NCBI GenBank assembly: GCA_016281115.1
Contig: JAEEHZ010000122.1
Location: 1-11,424, forward strand
DNA: 11,424 nt
Source: Clostridiaceae bacterium
GTDB taxonomy: Bacteria > Bacillota > Clostridia > Oscillospirales > Acutalibacteraceae
Direction: 5' to 3'
Shown here: positions 5,438-11,424 of the stretch, in pieces
How positions within the stretch are numbered: the stretch's first letter is position 1
How the letters are laid out: each line of letters begins with the position of its first letter
The notes under the pieces: generated by a model
The model's input: only the letters and a program-made list of their open reading frames with translations
Database searches by the model: none
Told to the model about the DNA's origin: nothing
Position numbers and translations under genes: made by a program

Positions 5438-7375
5438 TCATTCAAGCTCAAAGGCGCCTGTATAAAGCTGATAATATTTTCCCTTCTGCTCAATCAGCTT
5501 TTCGTGTGTGCCTCTTTCTATTATTCTGCCGTGCTCAAGTACCATTATAACATCAGAATTCTTAACTGTCGATAGTCTGTGCGCAATTACAAATACCGTT
5601 CTTCCTTTCATAAGACCGTCCATGCCCTTTTGCACAAGGCTTTCTGTTCTTGTATCTATTGAAGAAGTAGCTTCGTCCAGTATCATAACCGGCGGGTCGG
5701 CAACAGCCGCTCTTGCTATTGAGATAAGCTGACGCTGCCCCTGGGAAAGGTTTGCGCCGTTTGACGTGAGCATTGTATCGTAACCGTTAGGCAAACGTCT
5801 TATAAAATCATCGGCGTTTGCGAGCCTTGCGGCGGCGTATACCTGTTCGTCCGTAGCGTCGGGATTTCCGTATTTTATATTATCCATTACCGTACCGGTA
5901 AACAAATTAACATCCTGCAAAACAATTCCGAGCGAACGCCGCAAGTCGGCTTTTTTTATTTTGTTTATATTAATGCCGTCATAACGTATTTTTCCGTCTT
6001 CAATATCGTAAAACCTGTTTATCAGATTTGTAATTGTAGTCTTGCCTGCGCCGGTCGCGCCGACAAAAGCTATTTTATTGCCCGGCTCTGCGTATAAAGA
6101 AATGTTATGAAGAATGGTTTTTCCTTCCTCATACGCAAAGTCCACATCGTCAAAAACTATATCGCCCATAAGCTGTGTATATGTAAGCGTGCCGTCACTG
6201 TGAGGGTGCTTCCACGCCCACTTGCCAGTATGCTCCTGAGTTTCGGTGATATTGCCCTTTTCGTCAATTTCGGCGTTTACAAGCGTAACATAACCGTCAT
6301 CCTCTTCCGCGGGCTGATCCATAAGCGCAAACACACGGCTTGCTCCCGCCATTGCCATTACAATAGAGTTCACCTGTTGAGAAAGCTGGTTTATGTTTCC
6401 CGTGAACTGCTTTGTCATATTGAGGAACGGGACTATTATACTAACCCCAAACGCCATTCCCGAAACGCTTAAGTTCGGCACCTTAAACGCAAGCAAAAGT
6501 CCGCCCAAAAGCGCCGCGAAAACATACAAAATATTGCCTATATTCATAATTACGGGGCCGAGTATGCTTGCATATGCGTGCGCCTTAAAGCTGTCGTTGA
6601 AAAGCGCGTTGTTGATCTCGCTGAATTCCTTTTTGCTCTCCTCTTCGTGGCAAAACACCTTAACGACCTTTTGACCGTTCATCATTTCCTGGACGTAGCC
6701 CTCGGTTTTACCCATTGATTGCTGCTGCCTTATGAAATATTTTGCCGAACCGCCGCCGACCTTTTTGGAAACAATAAGCATAACAGCCACACCAAACAGC
6801 ACAAGCAGCGTCATCCACACGCTGAAATAAACCATTATTGAAAGCACCGTAACAACGATGACCGATGATTGGAGCATAGTGGGAAAAGCCTGCGAAACAA
6901 GCTGGCGTATTACGTCTATGTCGTTCGTGTAATGGCTCATTATGTCGCCGTGCTTGTTTGTATCAAAATAGCGAATTTCAAGGTCCTGCATACCGTTAAA
7001 CATACTTTTTCTGAGCTTATTGAGAAATCCCTGTGTAATATATGCCATAAGCTGTGTATACAGGGTTATGGATATTACAGAAACAATATAGAGCCCGATA
7101 AGCAAAATCACCTGCGGGACTATTTCCTGCTTTGCACCCGACCAATCTCCGCTTTTAAAGTATTGCTCTACAATAGCGGTTACCTTTTGCAGAAACAGCG
7201 CAGGTATTGATGATACTATTGCGGAAAACACGATGCACAGCGCCGTAAGCGGAATAAGACGCGGATAAAACTTAAACAAAAGCTTTATTATTCTGCCGAT
7301 AGTGCCTTTTTTCGGTTTTTGGCGCATTTTAGCCGCTTGGGGGATATCCTTCGGGAGTTTTCTGTTTTTACTCAT
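5438..7375 (-). CDS. ABC exporter half-transporter, subunit with the catalytically complete nucleotide-binding domain
   Basis: A fused transmembrane and nucleotide-binding half-transporter of 645 residues, located in the cytoplasmic membrane. Hydrophobic segments lie at about 40-65, 88-112, 165-205 and 272-320. The NBD has Walker A GATGAGKT (439-446), Q-loop VLQDVN, signature LSQGQ (543-547; a Gln replaces the second Gly), Walker B ILDEATSS with the catalytic Glu568, and H-loop IAHR (His599). About 50 residues between the membrane domain and NBD (355-405, EEDDGYVTLVNAEIDEKG through TLTYTQLMG) look like an insertion. The pairing with the neighbouring degenerate subunit matches heterodimeric multidrug exporters (TM287/288, BmrCD, LmrCD type); the substrate is unknown. 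ATG 7375 is preferred, eight bases after GGGGG of a GGGGGTGAT motif. It overlaps the upstream stop by eight bases. GTG 7384 and ATG 7381 fall inside that motif. Confidence 0.93.
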   Translation of the reverse strand: MSKNRKLPKDIPQAAKMRQKPKKGTIGRIIKLLFKFYPRLIPLTALCIVFSAIVSSIPALFLQKVTAIVEQYFKSGDWSGAKQEIVPQVILLIGLYIVSVISITLYTQLMAYITQGFLNKLRKSMFNGMQDLEIRYFDTNKHGDIMSHYTNDIDVIRQLVSQAFPTMLQSSVIVVTVLSIMVYFSVWMTLLVLFGVAVMLIVSKKVGGGSAKYFIRQQQSMGKTEGYVQEMMNGQKVVKVFCHEEESKKEFSEINNALFNDSFKAHAYASILGPVIMNIGNILYVFAALLGGLLLAFKVPNLSVSGMAFGVSIIVPFLNMTKQFTGNINQLSQQVNSIVMAMAGASRVFALMDQPAEEDDGYVTLVNAEIDEKGNITETQEHTGKWAWKHPHSDGTLTYTQLMGDIVFDDVDFAYEEGKTILHNISLYAEPGNKIAFVGATGAGKTTITNLINRFYDIEDGKIRYDGININKIKKADLRRSLGIVLQDVNLFTGTVMDNIKYGNPDATDEQVYAAARLANADDFIRRLPNGYDTMLTSNGANLSQGQRQLISIARAAVADPPVMILDEATSSIDTRTESLVQKGMDGLMKGRTVFVIAHRLSTVKNSDVIMVLEHGRIIERGTHEKLIEQKGKYYQLYTGAFELE

Positions 7376-9110
7376 CAACATCACCCCCGTTTGTTTGCTG
7401 TTCGTATGTTTCTCTGTAAATTTTGTTGCCCTTAAGCAATTCTTCGTGTGTTCCCACAGCTTCTATTTTACCCGAATTCATTATCACTATTTTGTCTGCG
7501 TCCATAACCGAAGCTATTCTTTGTGCAATAATTATCTTTGTAGTTTCAGGTATGTATTTCTTAAAGCTTTCTCTGATTATTGCGTCTGTTTTCATATCAA
7601 CGGCGCTGGTAGAATCGTCAAGTATGAGTATCTTCGGCTTTTTAAGCAACGCTCTTGCTATGCACAAACGCTGCTTTTGTCCGCCGGAAACATTCGTTCC
7701 GCCCTGCTCTATCCAAGTGTCGTAGCCCTCGGGGAAAGTTGATATAAATTCATCGGCGCAGGCAAGCTTGCAGGCGTTTGCGATCTCTTCGTCGGTGGCG
7801 TCATTGTTGCCCCAACGCAGATTATCCTTTATTGTACCGGAAAACAAAAGATTCTTTTGCAAAACCACTGCAACCTGATTTCTGAGTGAATCAAGGTCGT
7901 AATCAATTACGTTAATGCCGCCGACCTTCAGTTCGCCTTCGGTTACATCATACAAACGCGGAATAAGTTGCACAAGTGTAGTTTTTGCCGAGCCTGTGGA
8001 GCCTATAATGCCCACGGTCTCTCCTGATCCTATGTGCAGATCAACATCGGACAAGGCGTATTTTTTTGCCTCTTTGTTGTATTTAAAGCTTACATTGTCA
8101 AAATCTATGCTTCCGTCCTTTACCTCATAAACGGGGCTTTCAGGATTGTGCAAAGTTGGCTTCTCGTCAAGGACTTCGGCTATTCTGTGTGCCGATTCCG
8201 ATGACATTGTTATCATTACATACACCATAGAAAGCATATTCAGCGAAATTAGTATCTGAAATCCGTATGTCACCATAGACGAGAGCTGACCTACGTTCAT
8301 TGCCATGCCTGTTGTCTCAATGATTATCTTAGAGCCTAACACGAGAACTACCGCCATTACTGAATAAACGCACGTTTGAAAAAGCGGCGCGGTACAGGAA
8401 ATTATTCTCTCCGCGCGGGTAAAATCTTTGCAAATATCATCGGATGCTTTTTCAAATTTGTTCTTTTCGTAGCTTTCTCTGTTAAACGCTTTTACGGCGC
8501 GCATTGCCATAACGTTTTCTTCTATGGATTCGTTGAGCTTATCATATTTTTTGAAAACCTTTTTAAAAGAGGGCAACGCTTTGTAGCCTATAAGTATAAG
8601 ACCTGCGGTCAATATGGGAACAATAACAACAAACATAACAGACAGCTTGCCGCCCATATACGCCGCCATAATAATTGCGAAGATCATCATGAGCGGAGCT
8701 CTTATAGCAAGCCTTATTATAACCATATATGCCATCTGAACATTGGAGATATCGGTCGTCATTCGTGTTACCAACGAGGACGATGAGAATTTATCTATGT
8801 TTTCAAACGAAAACTGCTGTATTCTGCTGAAAACGTCATAACGCAGATTTTTGGCAAACCCTGCCGACGCCTTTGAAGCCACAAAACCGCCGAATCCGCC
8901 GAAAGCAAGTGAAACAAACGCCATCGTGACCAAAACCGCACCGTAGCTCACTATTGTATCCATACCGCAGCCTGCCTGTATCTCGTTAACGAGCTTTGCC
9001 AAGATAAACGGCAGCAGCGTTTCCATTATGGCCTCACCTATCATAAACAAGGGTGATAAGATAGATTGTAATTTGTATTCTCTTATCGAACCCGATAATT
9101 TTTTTATCAT
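7368..9110 (-). CDS. ABC exporter half-transporter, subunit with a degenerate nucleotide-binding domain
   Basis: Partner half-transporter of 580 residues. Membrane segments lie near 15-40, 53-78, 128-175 and 243-300, followed directly by the NBD. Walker A is GSTGSAKTT (370-378; Ala375 replaces the usual Gly, Lys376 kept). The signature VSGGQ (474-478) is intact. Walker B reads ILILDDSTS with Asp499 where catalytic Glu is expected, and the H-loop position is Gln530 (IIAQR) instead of His. These changes mark the degenerate ATP site of heterodimeric exporters. Its intact signature should complete the hydrolytic site formed with the other subunit's Walker motifs, while that subunit's altered LSQGQ faces the degenerate site. 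The start ATG 9110 has AGAGG seven bases upstream and follows the marR stop after 22 bases. Its last codons (GGDVDE) encode the Shine-Dalgarno of the next gene. Confidence 0.93.
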   Translation of the reverse strand: MIKKLSGSIREYKLQSILSPLFMIGEAIMETLLPFILAKLVNEIQAGCGMDTIVSYGAVLVTMAFVSLAFGGFGGFVASKASAGFAKNLRYDVFSRIQQFSFENIDKFSSSSLVTRMTTDISNVQMAYMVIIRLAIRAPLMMIFAIIMAAYMGGKLSVMFVVIVPILTAGLILIGYKALPSFKKVFKKYDKLNESIEENVMAMRAVKAFNRESYEKNKFEKASDDICKDFTRAERIISCTAPLFQTCVYSVMAVVLVLGSKIIIETTGMAMNVGQLSSMVTYGFQILISLNMLSMVYVMITMSSESAHRIAEVLDEKPTLHNPESPVYEVKDGSIDFDNVSFKYNKEAKKYALSDVDLHIGSGETVGIIGSTGSAKTTLVQLIPRLYDVTEGELKVGGINVIDYDLDSLRNQVAVVLQKNLLFSGTIKDNLRWGNNDATDEEIANACKLACADEFISTFPEGYDTWIEQGGTNVSGGQKQRLCIARALLKKPKILILDDSTSAVDMKTDAIIRESFKKYIPETTKIIIAQRIASVMDADKIVIMNSGKIEAVGTHEELLKGNKIYRETYEQQTNGGDVDE

Positions 9111-9132
9111 TGTTTTTCCTCTTTTCGTAGAC

Positions 9133-9567
9133 TTAATCGGAAAGATTGCTTTTGATCTTTTCCATAATGCTCAAAAACATCTCCCTTTCCTGTTCTGTTA
9201 TGCCGTTTTCCGCTTTGGCTTCTATTTGATTAACAACTTCGCTTATATTCTTTGCCAGAGCTTTTGCTTTATCTGTTAAAATAAGCTTTTTAAGCCGCGC
9301 GTCTTTGCTTGACGGCGCACGGAGCAATAAACCGTTTTTCTCCATAAGCTGCAAGGTTTTTGTTGCAGTAGAGCGTCGTATCGAAAACACCTTTTCAATT
9401 TCCTTCTGATAAATGTCGTTGTCTTCGTTTGCCGACAAATAATTAAGTATTTTGCACTGAGAAGTTGTTAACTGTTCATATTTCAAATCTTTTGAAAGCC
9501 TGCTGTCTATGGTTCTCTTAACTATGTTAGACACGGCCTTGACCTCGTATATCAGTCGCTTATTCAT
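9133..9567 (-). CDS. MarR-family transcriptional regulator
   Basis: A 144-residue dimeric DNA-binding protein of normal MarR length. N- and C-terminal helices for dimerisation flank a winged helix-turn-helix: YQKEIEKVFSIRRSTATKTL (recognition helix near SIRRSTATKTLQLMEKNGLL), then the wing with SSKDARLKKLILTDKA, whose DxR is typical of MarR wings. The start ATG 9567 (MNKRLIYEVKAV) has AGGTG five bases upstream. A longer frame could begin at TTG 9627, but this TTG is part of the -35 box, so the longer version is rejected. First gene of the six-gene operon. By family analogy it represses its own promoter and the exporter until a ligand, perhaps the exported compound, releases it. The palindrome at 9583-9598 is the likely binding site. 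Confidence 0.95.
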   Translation of the reverse strand: MNKRLIYEVKAVSNIVKRTIDSRLSKDLKYEQLTTSQCKILNYLSANEDNDIYQKEIEKVFSIRRSTATKTLQLMEKNGLLLRAPSSKDARLKKLILTDKAKALAKNISEVVNQIEAKAENGITEQEREMFLSIMEKIKSNLSD

Positions 9568-9582
9568 AGACTCACCTGTAAA

Positions 9583-9598
9583 AGTTAGTTTGCTAACT
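9583..9598. promoter_or_regulatory. Palindromic operator, probable MarR binding site
   Basis: On the minus strand AGTTAG-CAAA-CTAACT, a 16-bp site with perfect 6-bp arms. It begins at the base directly after the -10 box of the marR promoter and so covers the transcription start. GTTAG-type half-sites are known for some MarR regulators (for example MepR). Autorepression is inferred from position. Confidence 0.75.
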
Positions 9599-9627
9599 AT
9601 TATAGTATTATTTGTATTATTTGTCAA
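9599..9627 (-). promoter_or_regulatory. Consensus sigma-A promoter of the marR-ABC operon
   Basis: On the minus strand, a perfect TTGACA (9627-9622), exactly 17 bases, then a perfect TATAAT (9604-9599). The spacer contains two direct copies of AATAATAC. Such a strong promoter with an operator at the start point fits tight repression with high induced output. Confidence 0.9.
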
Positions 9628-9668
9628 TACAGTGTTTTATGTAAGTTGTATATCTCGCGAAGATTTTT

Positions 9669-9702
9669 TTGTGCAACTGTCACAACAAAAAAATAATATA
9701 AT
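9669..9702 (+). promoter_or_regulatory. Possible Spo0A-dependent spoIIGA promoter with a 22-bp spacer
   Basis: TATAAT (9697-9702) is perfect, but 17 bases upstream there is no -35 match. TTGTGC (9669-9674) lies 22 bases upstream. The B. subtilis spoIIG promoter is known for a 22-bp spacer and activation by phosphorylated Spo0A. Near matches to the 0A box (TGNCGAA) lie at 9655-9661 (TCGCGAA, one mismatch) and 9620-9628 (TTTGTCAAT, close to TTTGTCRAA). Transcription would start near 9709, with about 75 bases of leader. This is tentative. Confidence 0.4.
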
Positions 9703-9783
9703 CATTTCTCATAATATGACATTTATACCACAGCGCACGTGGGATAATATACGCAAAGCAAAGGTGCTTCGGGGTGCTTTTAT

Positions 9784-10680
9784 ATGACCGTAACAATATA
9801 TGTAGATATTTTAATATGTATTAATCTTATAATAAACTATTACATTTTGTCATTTAGCTTTAAATATGTAAAATGCAAAGCTTCAAATCTTGTACTGTTA
9901 AGGGGTGCGGCAGCGGGTGCGGTTTTGTCTCTTATTATACTGCTGCCCCCTATGCCTGCCGTATTTGATATCTTATTAAAGTTTATTACGTCTGCGGCAA
10001 CGGTTTTCGCCTCCACTCTTAAAAAGCCTGTTAAAATATTTTTAAGGCTGTGGGCGGTGTTCTTCGGTATATCGTTTGCTATGTGCGGATTTACATATTT
10101 TTTGTGCAGCACGTTTTTATCAAATTATTTACTGGTTCAAAACGGCGTTATTTATGCCGAGATATCTCCCTGGTTGCTCATACTGTTTACATCTGCGGCG
10201 TATCTGACAATGACCGTTTTGCAGCGGATATCGCCCAAGAGCCTGCCGCAGAGCTATTATTGCAATGTTGAAATAACAATCGACGGTATTACCCAATCAT
10301 TTTTCGGAAAATTAGACTCGGGCAACACACTTAAAGAGCCGTTCTCTCAAAGTCCCGTAATAATAGTCAATTCTTCGGATATTCTTAAATCCGTACCCCG
10401 TGAGCGCATCAGGCAAATACCGTATGAAGTAATTGGCGGCAGAGGGCTGCTTGAGGGCGCAAAAGCCGACTGTGTAAAAATAGACGGAAACATAATTCCT
10501 ATAGATATATATATTTCGGTAAATAAAGATACTTTGTACAATTGCGGCATAGACGCTGTTTTGGGTGCCGACTTGCTGTGCTATATGCAAGATTATTATA
10601 AATTGGAGGAAAAAACAAATGAAACTCATACAAATAATAAAAAACGCAATTTTAAAGATAAAACTGCGCTTTTCAAATGA
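9784..10680 (+). CDS. spoIIGA: Sporulation sigma-E factor processing peptidase SpoIIGA
   Basis: A membrane aspartic protease that cleaves the pro-sequence from pro-sigma-E in the mother cell after the asymmetric septum forms. The N-terminal half holds about five hydrophobic segments (near 5-24, 35-55, 58-78, 88-113 and 128-147). The C-terminal half is the cytosolic protease domain with the active-site motif LDSGN (Asp178, close to Asp183 of B. subtilis). IPYEVIGG (212-219) and IDAVLGADLL (256-265) follow. At 298 residues it is close to the 309 of B. subtilis. The ATG has GGGGTG seven bases upstream. The last 20 codons overlap the start of sigE in another frame, so the basic, polar tail after KLEEKTNE shares DNA with the sigma-E pro-sequence. 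Expression should begin at sporulation onset. Confidence 0.96.
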   Translation: MTVTIYVDILICINLIINYYILSFSFKYVKCKASNLVLLRGAAAGAVLSLIILLPPMPAVFDILLKFITSAATVFASTLKKPVKIFLRLWAVFFGISFAMCGFTYFLCSTFLSNYLLVQNGVIYAEISPWLLILFTSAAYLTMTVLQRISPKSLPQSYYCNVEITIDGITQSFFGKLDSGNTLKEPFSQSPVIIVNSSDILKSVPRERIRQIPYEVIGGRGLLEGAKADCVKIDGNIIPIDIYISVNKDTLYNCGIDAVLGADLLCYMQDYYKLEEKTNETHTNNKKRNFKDKTALFK

Positions 10681-11329
10681 AGTTTTATACATAAACGGGC
10701 CCGAGAGCCTTCCGCCCCCATTTACCCCTTTGGAAGAAGCAAAAATAATAGAACGCATAAAAAACGGTGAAACGGAGCTAAAGGAACAACTTATCACGCA
10801 CAATTTGCGTTTGGTGGTATATATAGCAAAAAAATTTGATTCCAACCAAAACTGCCTTGAAGATCTGATCTCAATAGGAACCATAGGCTTAATTAAGGCC
10901 GTAAACACTTTTTGCCCCGACAAAAACATCAAGCTTGCAACCTATGCTTCCCGATGTATAGAAAATGAAATATTAATGTATTTGCGTAAGCTTGCGCAAA
11001 GAAAAAACGAGATTTCGCTCGACGAACCGCTGAATGTAGATTGGGACGGCAACGAACTGTTGCTCTCAGATATTTTAGGCAGCGACAAAAACGAGGTAAA
11101 CAGGGGGCTTGAGCAAGAGGCTGAACAGGAAGCTTTAATGCAGTGTGTATCTAAGTTGCCGAAAAGAGAGCGTGAAATAATGGAGCTGCGGTTCGGACTG
11201 AACGGCGGCACGGAACACACGCAAAAAGAGGTCGCCGACATTCTGAATATATCTCAATCATACATATCACGGTTAGAGAAAAAAATACTTTTAAAACTAA
11301 GGCACGATATAGAAAAGGTTACTATGTAA
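10619..11329 (+). CDS. sigE: RNA polymerase sporulation-specific sigma factor E (pro-sigma-E)
   Basis: Early mother-cell sigma factor, made as an inactive precursor and activated by SpoIIGA. The 236-residue protein (239 in B. subtilis) starts with a hydrophobic-basic pro-sequence (MKLIQIIKNAILKIKLRFSN). The mature part begins near EVLYINGPESLPPP. Region 2 is highly conserved: NLRLVVYIAKKF, EDLISIGTIGLIKAVNTF, then IKLATYASRCIENEILMYLR for -10 recognition and melting. A SLDEPLNVDWDGNELLLSD linker follows, then region 4 with REREIMELRFGL and the helix-turn-helix ILNISQSYISRLEKK. ATG 10619 is chosen because GGAGG (10605-10609) lies nine bases upstream; the frame is open further back, to 10565. 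The gene sits 62 bp inside the spoIIGA 3' end, so the two are translated from one mRNA. No sigG follows; a 5S rRNA gene converges instead. Confidence 0.97.
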   Translation: MKLIQIIKNAILKIKLRFSNEVLYINGPESLPPPFTPLEEAKIIERIKNGETELKEQLITHNLRLVVYIAKKFDSNQNCLEDLISIGTIGLIKAVNTFCPDKNIKLATYASRCIENEILMYLRKLAQRKNEISLDEPLNVDWDGNELLLSDILGSDKNEVNRGLEQEAEQEALMQCVSKLPKREREIMELRFGLNGGTEHTQKEVADILNISQSYISRLEKKILLKLRHDIEKVTM

Positions 11330-11340
11330 ACAAATAATAC

Positions 11341-11381
11341 AAAAATAAAAACAGAAAAAGCCGCAGACAAAAGTCTGCGGC
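11341..11381 (-). terminator. Intrinsic terminator of the rRNA operon
   Basis: GCCGCAGAC (11360-11368) and GTCTGCGGC (11373-11381) form a perfect 9-bp stem with a four-base loop. On the minus strand it is followed by TTTTTCTGTTTTTATTTTT, a strong U-tract, just after the 5S rRNA 3' end. On the plus strand CAATGTT follows, so it is not a canonical terminator for sigE, although it may slow polymerase there. Confidence 0.85.
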
Positions 11382-11385
11382 CAAT

Positions 11386-11424
11386 GTTGGCATCTTCCTA
11401 TTTTTCCGGGCCGTCACCAGCCAA
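11386..11424 (-). rRNA. rrf: 5S ribosomal RNA, 3' end (partial)
   Basis: Read on the minus strand, the right edge contains TTGGCTGGTGACGGCC, then CGGAAAAATAGGAAGATGCCAAC. This matches the 3' third of Firmicutes 5S rRNA: helix IV with its GGCTGGTGACGGCC hairpin, the AxxATAGGxxG side of helix V, and GCCAAC as the 3' strand of helix I. The 5' part lies beyond the window. A Rho-independent terminator follows within five bases. This places the end of an rRNA operon convergent with sigE. The call rests on recalled 5S consensus over only 39 bases. Confidence 0.8.

Noticed and set aside
7302..8786. Several plus-strand open frames of 70-146 codons opposite the ABC transporter genes
   Set aside because: They mirror the codon pattern of the real genes on the minus strand, and their Phe/Tyr/Cys-rich products resemble no family.
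9568..9627. Longer MarR protein starting at TTG 9627
   Set aside because: The TTG is the -35 box itself and the added codons cover the promoter and operator. ATG 9567 has a ribosome-binding site and gives the normal length.
10312..10932. Minus-strand open frame of 206 codons across spoIIGA and sigE
   Set aside because: It lies opposite two clearly conserved genes, and its product looks like low-complexity antisense translation.
11360..11381. Intrinsic terminator for sigE
   Set aside because: On the plus strand the stem is followed by CAATGTT with no U-tract. The U-tract is on the minus side, so the hairpin is assigned to the rRNA operon.
1..11424. CRISPR array, insertion sequence or prophage
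   Set aside because: No regularly spaced direct repeats, transposase, integrase or phage structural gene was seen on either strand.

Overview
The window looks like chromosomal DNA of an endospore-forming member of the Clostridia (Firmicutes). The evidence is a spoIIGA-sigE pair, a SAM-I (S-box) riboswitch ahead of metK, purine-rich Shine-Dalgarno sites, textbook sigma-A promoters and moderately AT-rich DNA. The family or genus cannot be fixed from the sequence alone. No phage, transposon, CRISPR array or tRNA was seen.

Layout from left to right. (1) 1-300: the 5' end of an unrecognised minus-strand gene with its own promoter, and a 12-bp inverted repeat between it and metK. (2) 299-1685: metK (minus) under a SAM-I riboswitch that ends in an intrinsic terminator, driven by a near-consensus promoter. 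(3) 1658-1740: a compact divergent control region with two perfect palindromes. (4) 1740-2821: a plus-strand pair made of a small conserved-looking protein of unknown function, apparently read from a leaderless mRNA, and a membrane-anchored or secreted DNA/RNA non-specific endonuclease. The pair ends at a hairpin shared with the convergent operon. (5) 9627-2880 (minus): a tightly packed six-gene operon of a MarR-type regulator, two half-transporters forming a heterodimeric ABC exporter, a CBS-pair/CorC-like protein, a short-chain dehydrogenase and a membrane-anchored metallophosphoesterase. Its promoter carries a 16-bp palindrome immediately after the -10 box, which suggests autoregulation. 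(6) 9640-11329 (plus): spoIIGA, a membrane aspartic protease, and sigE, the pro-sigma-E it processes, overlapping by 62 bp. (7) 11341-11424: the 3' end of a 5S rRNA gene on the minus strand and its terminator, so an rRNA operon converges on sigE from the right.

How the parts work together. The metK riboswitch should shut off S-adenosylmethionine synthetase when SAM is abundant. The MarR operon looks like an inducible export or detoxification unit that reads through into envelope and redox genes. SpoIIGA and SigE form the mother-cell sigma-E activation module of sporulation. The best candidates for a second look are the leaderless two-gene nuclease operon, the palindromes in the divergent region, the protease/substrate gene overlap with a possible spoIIG-type 22-bp-spaced promoter, and the unusual composition of the MarR operon. 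Nothing here can be called a clearly new system from sequence alone.
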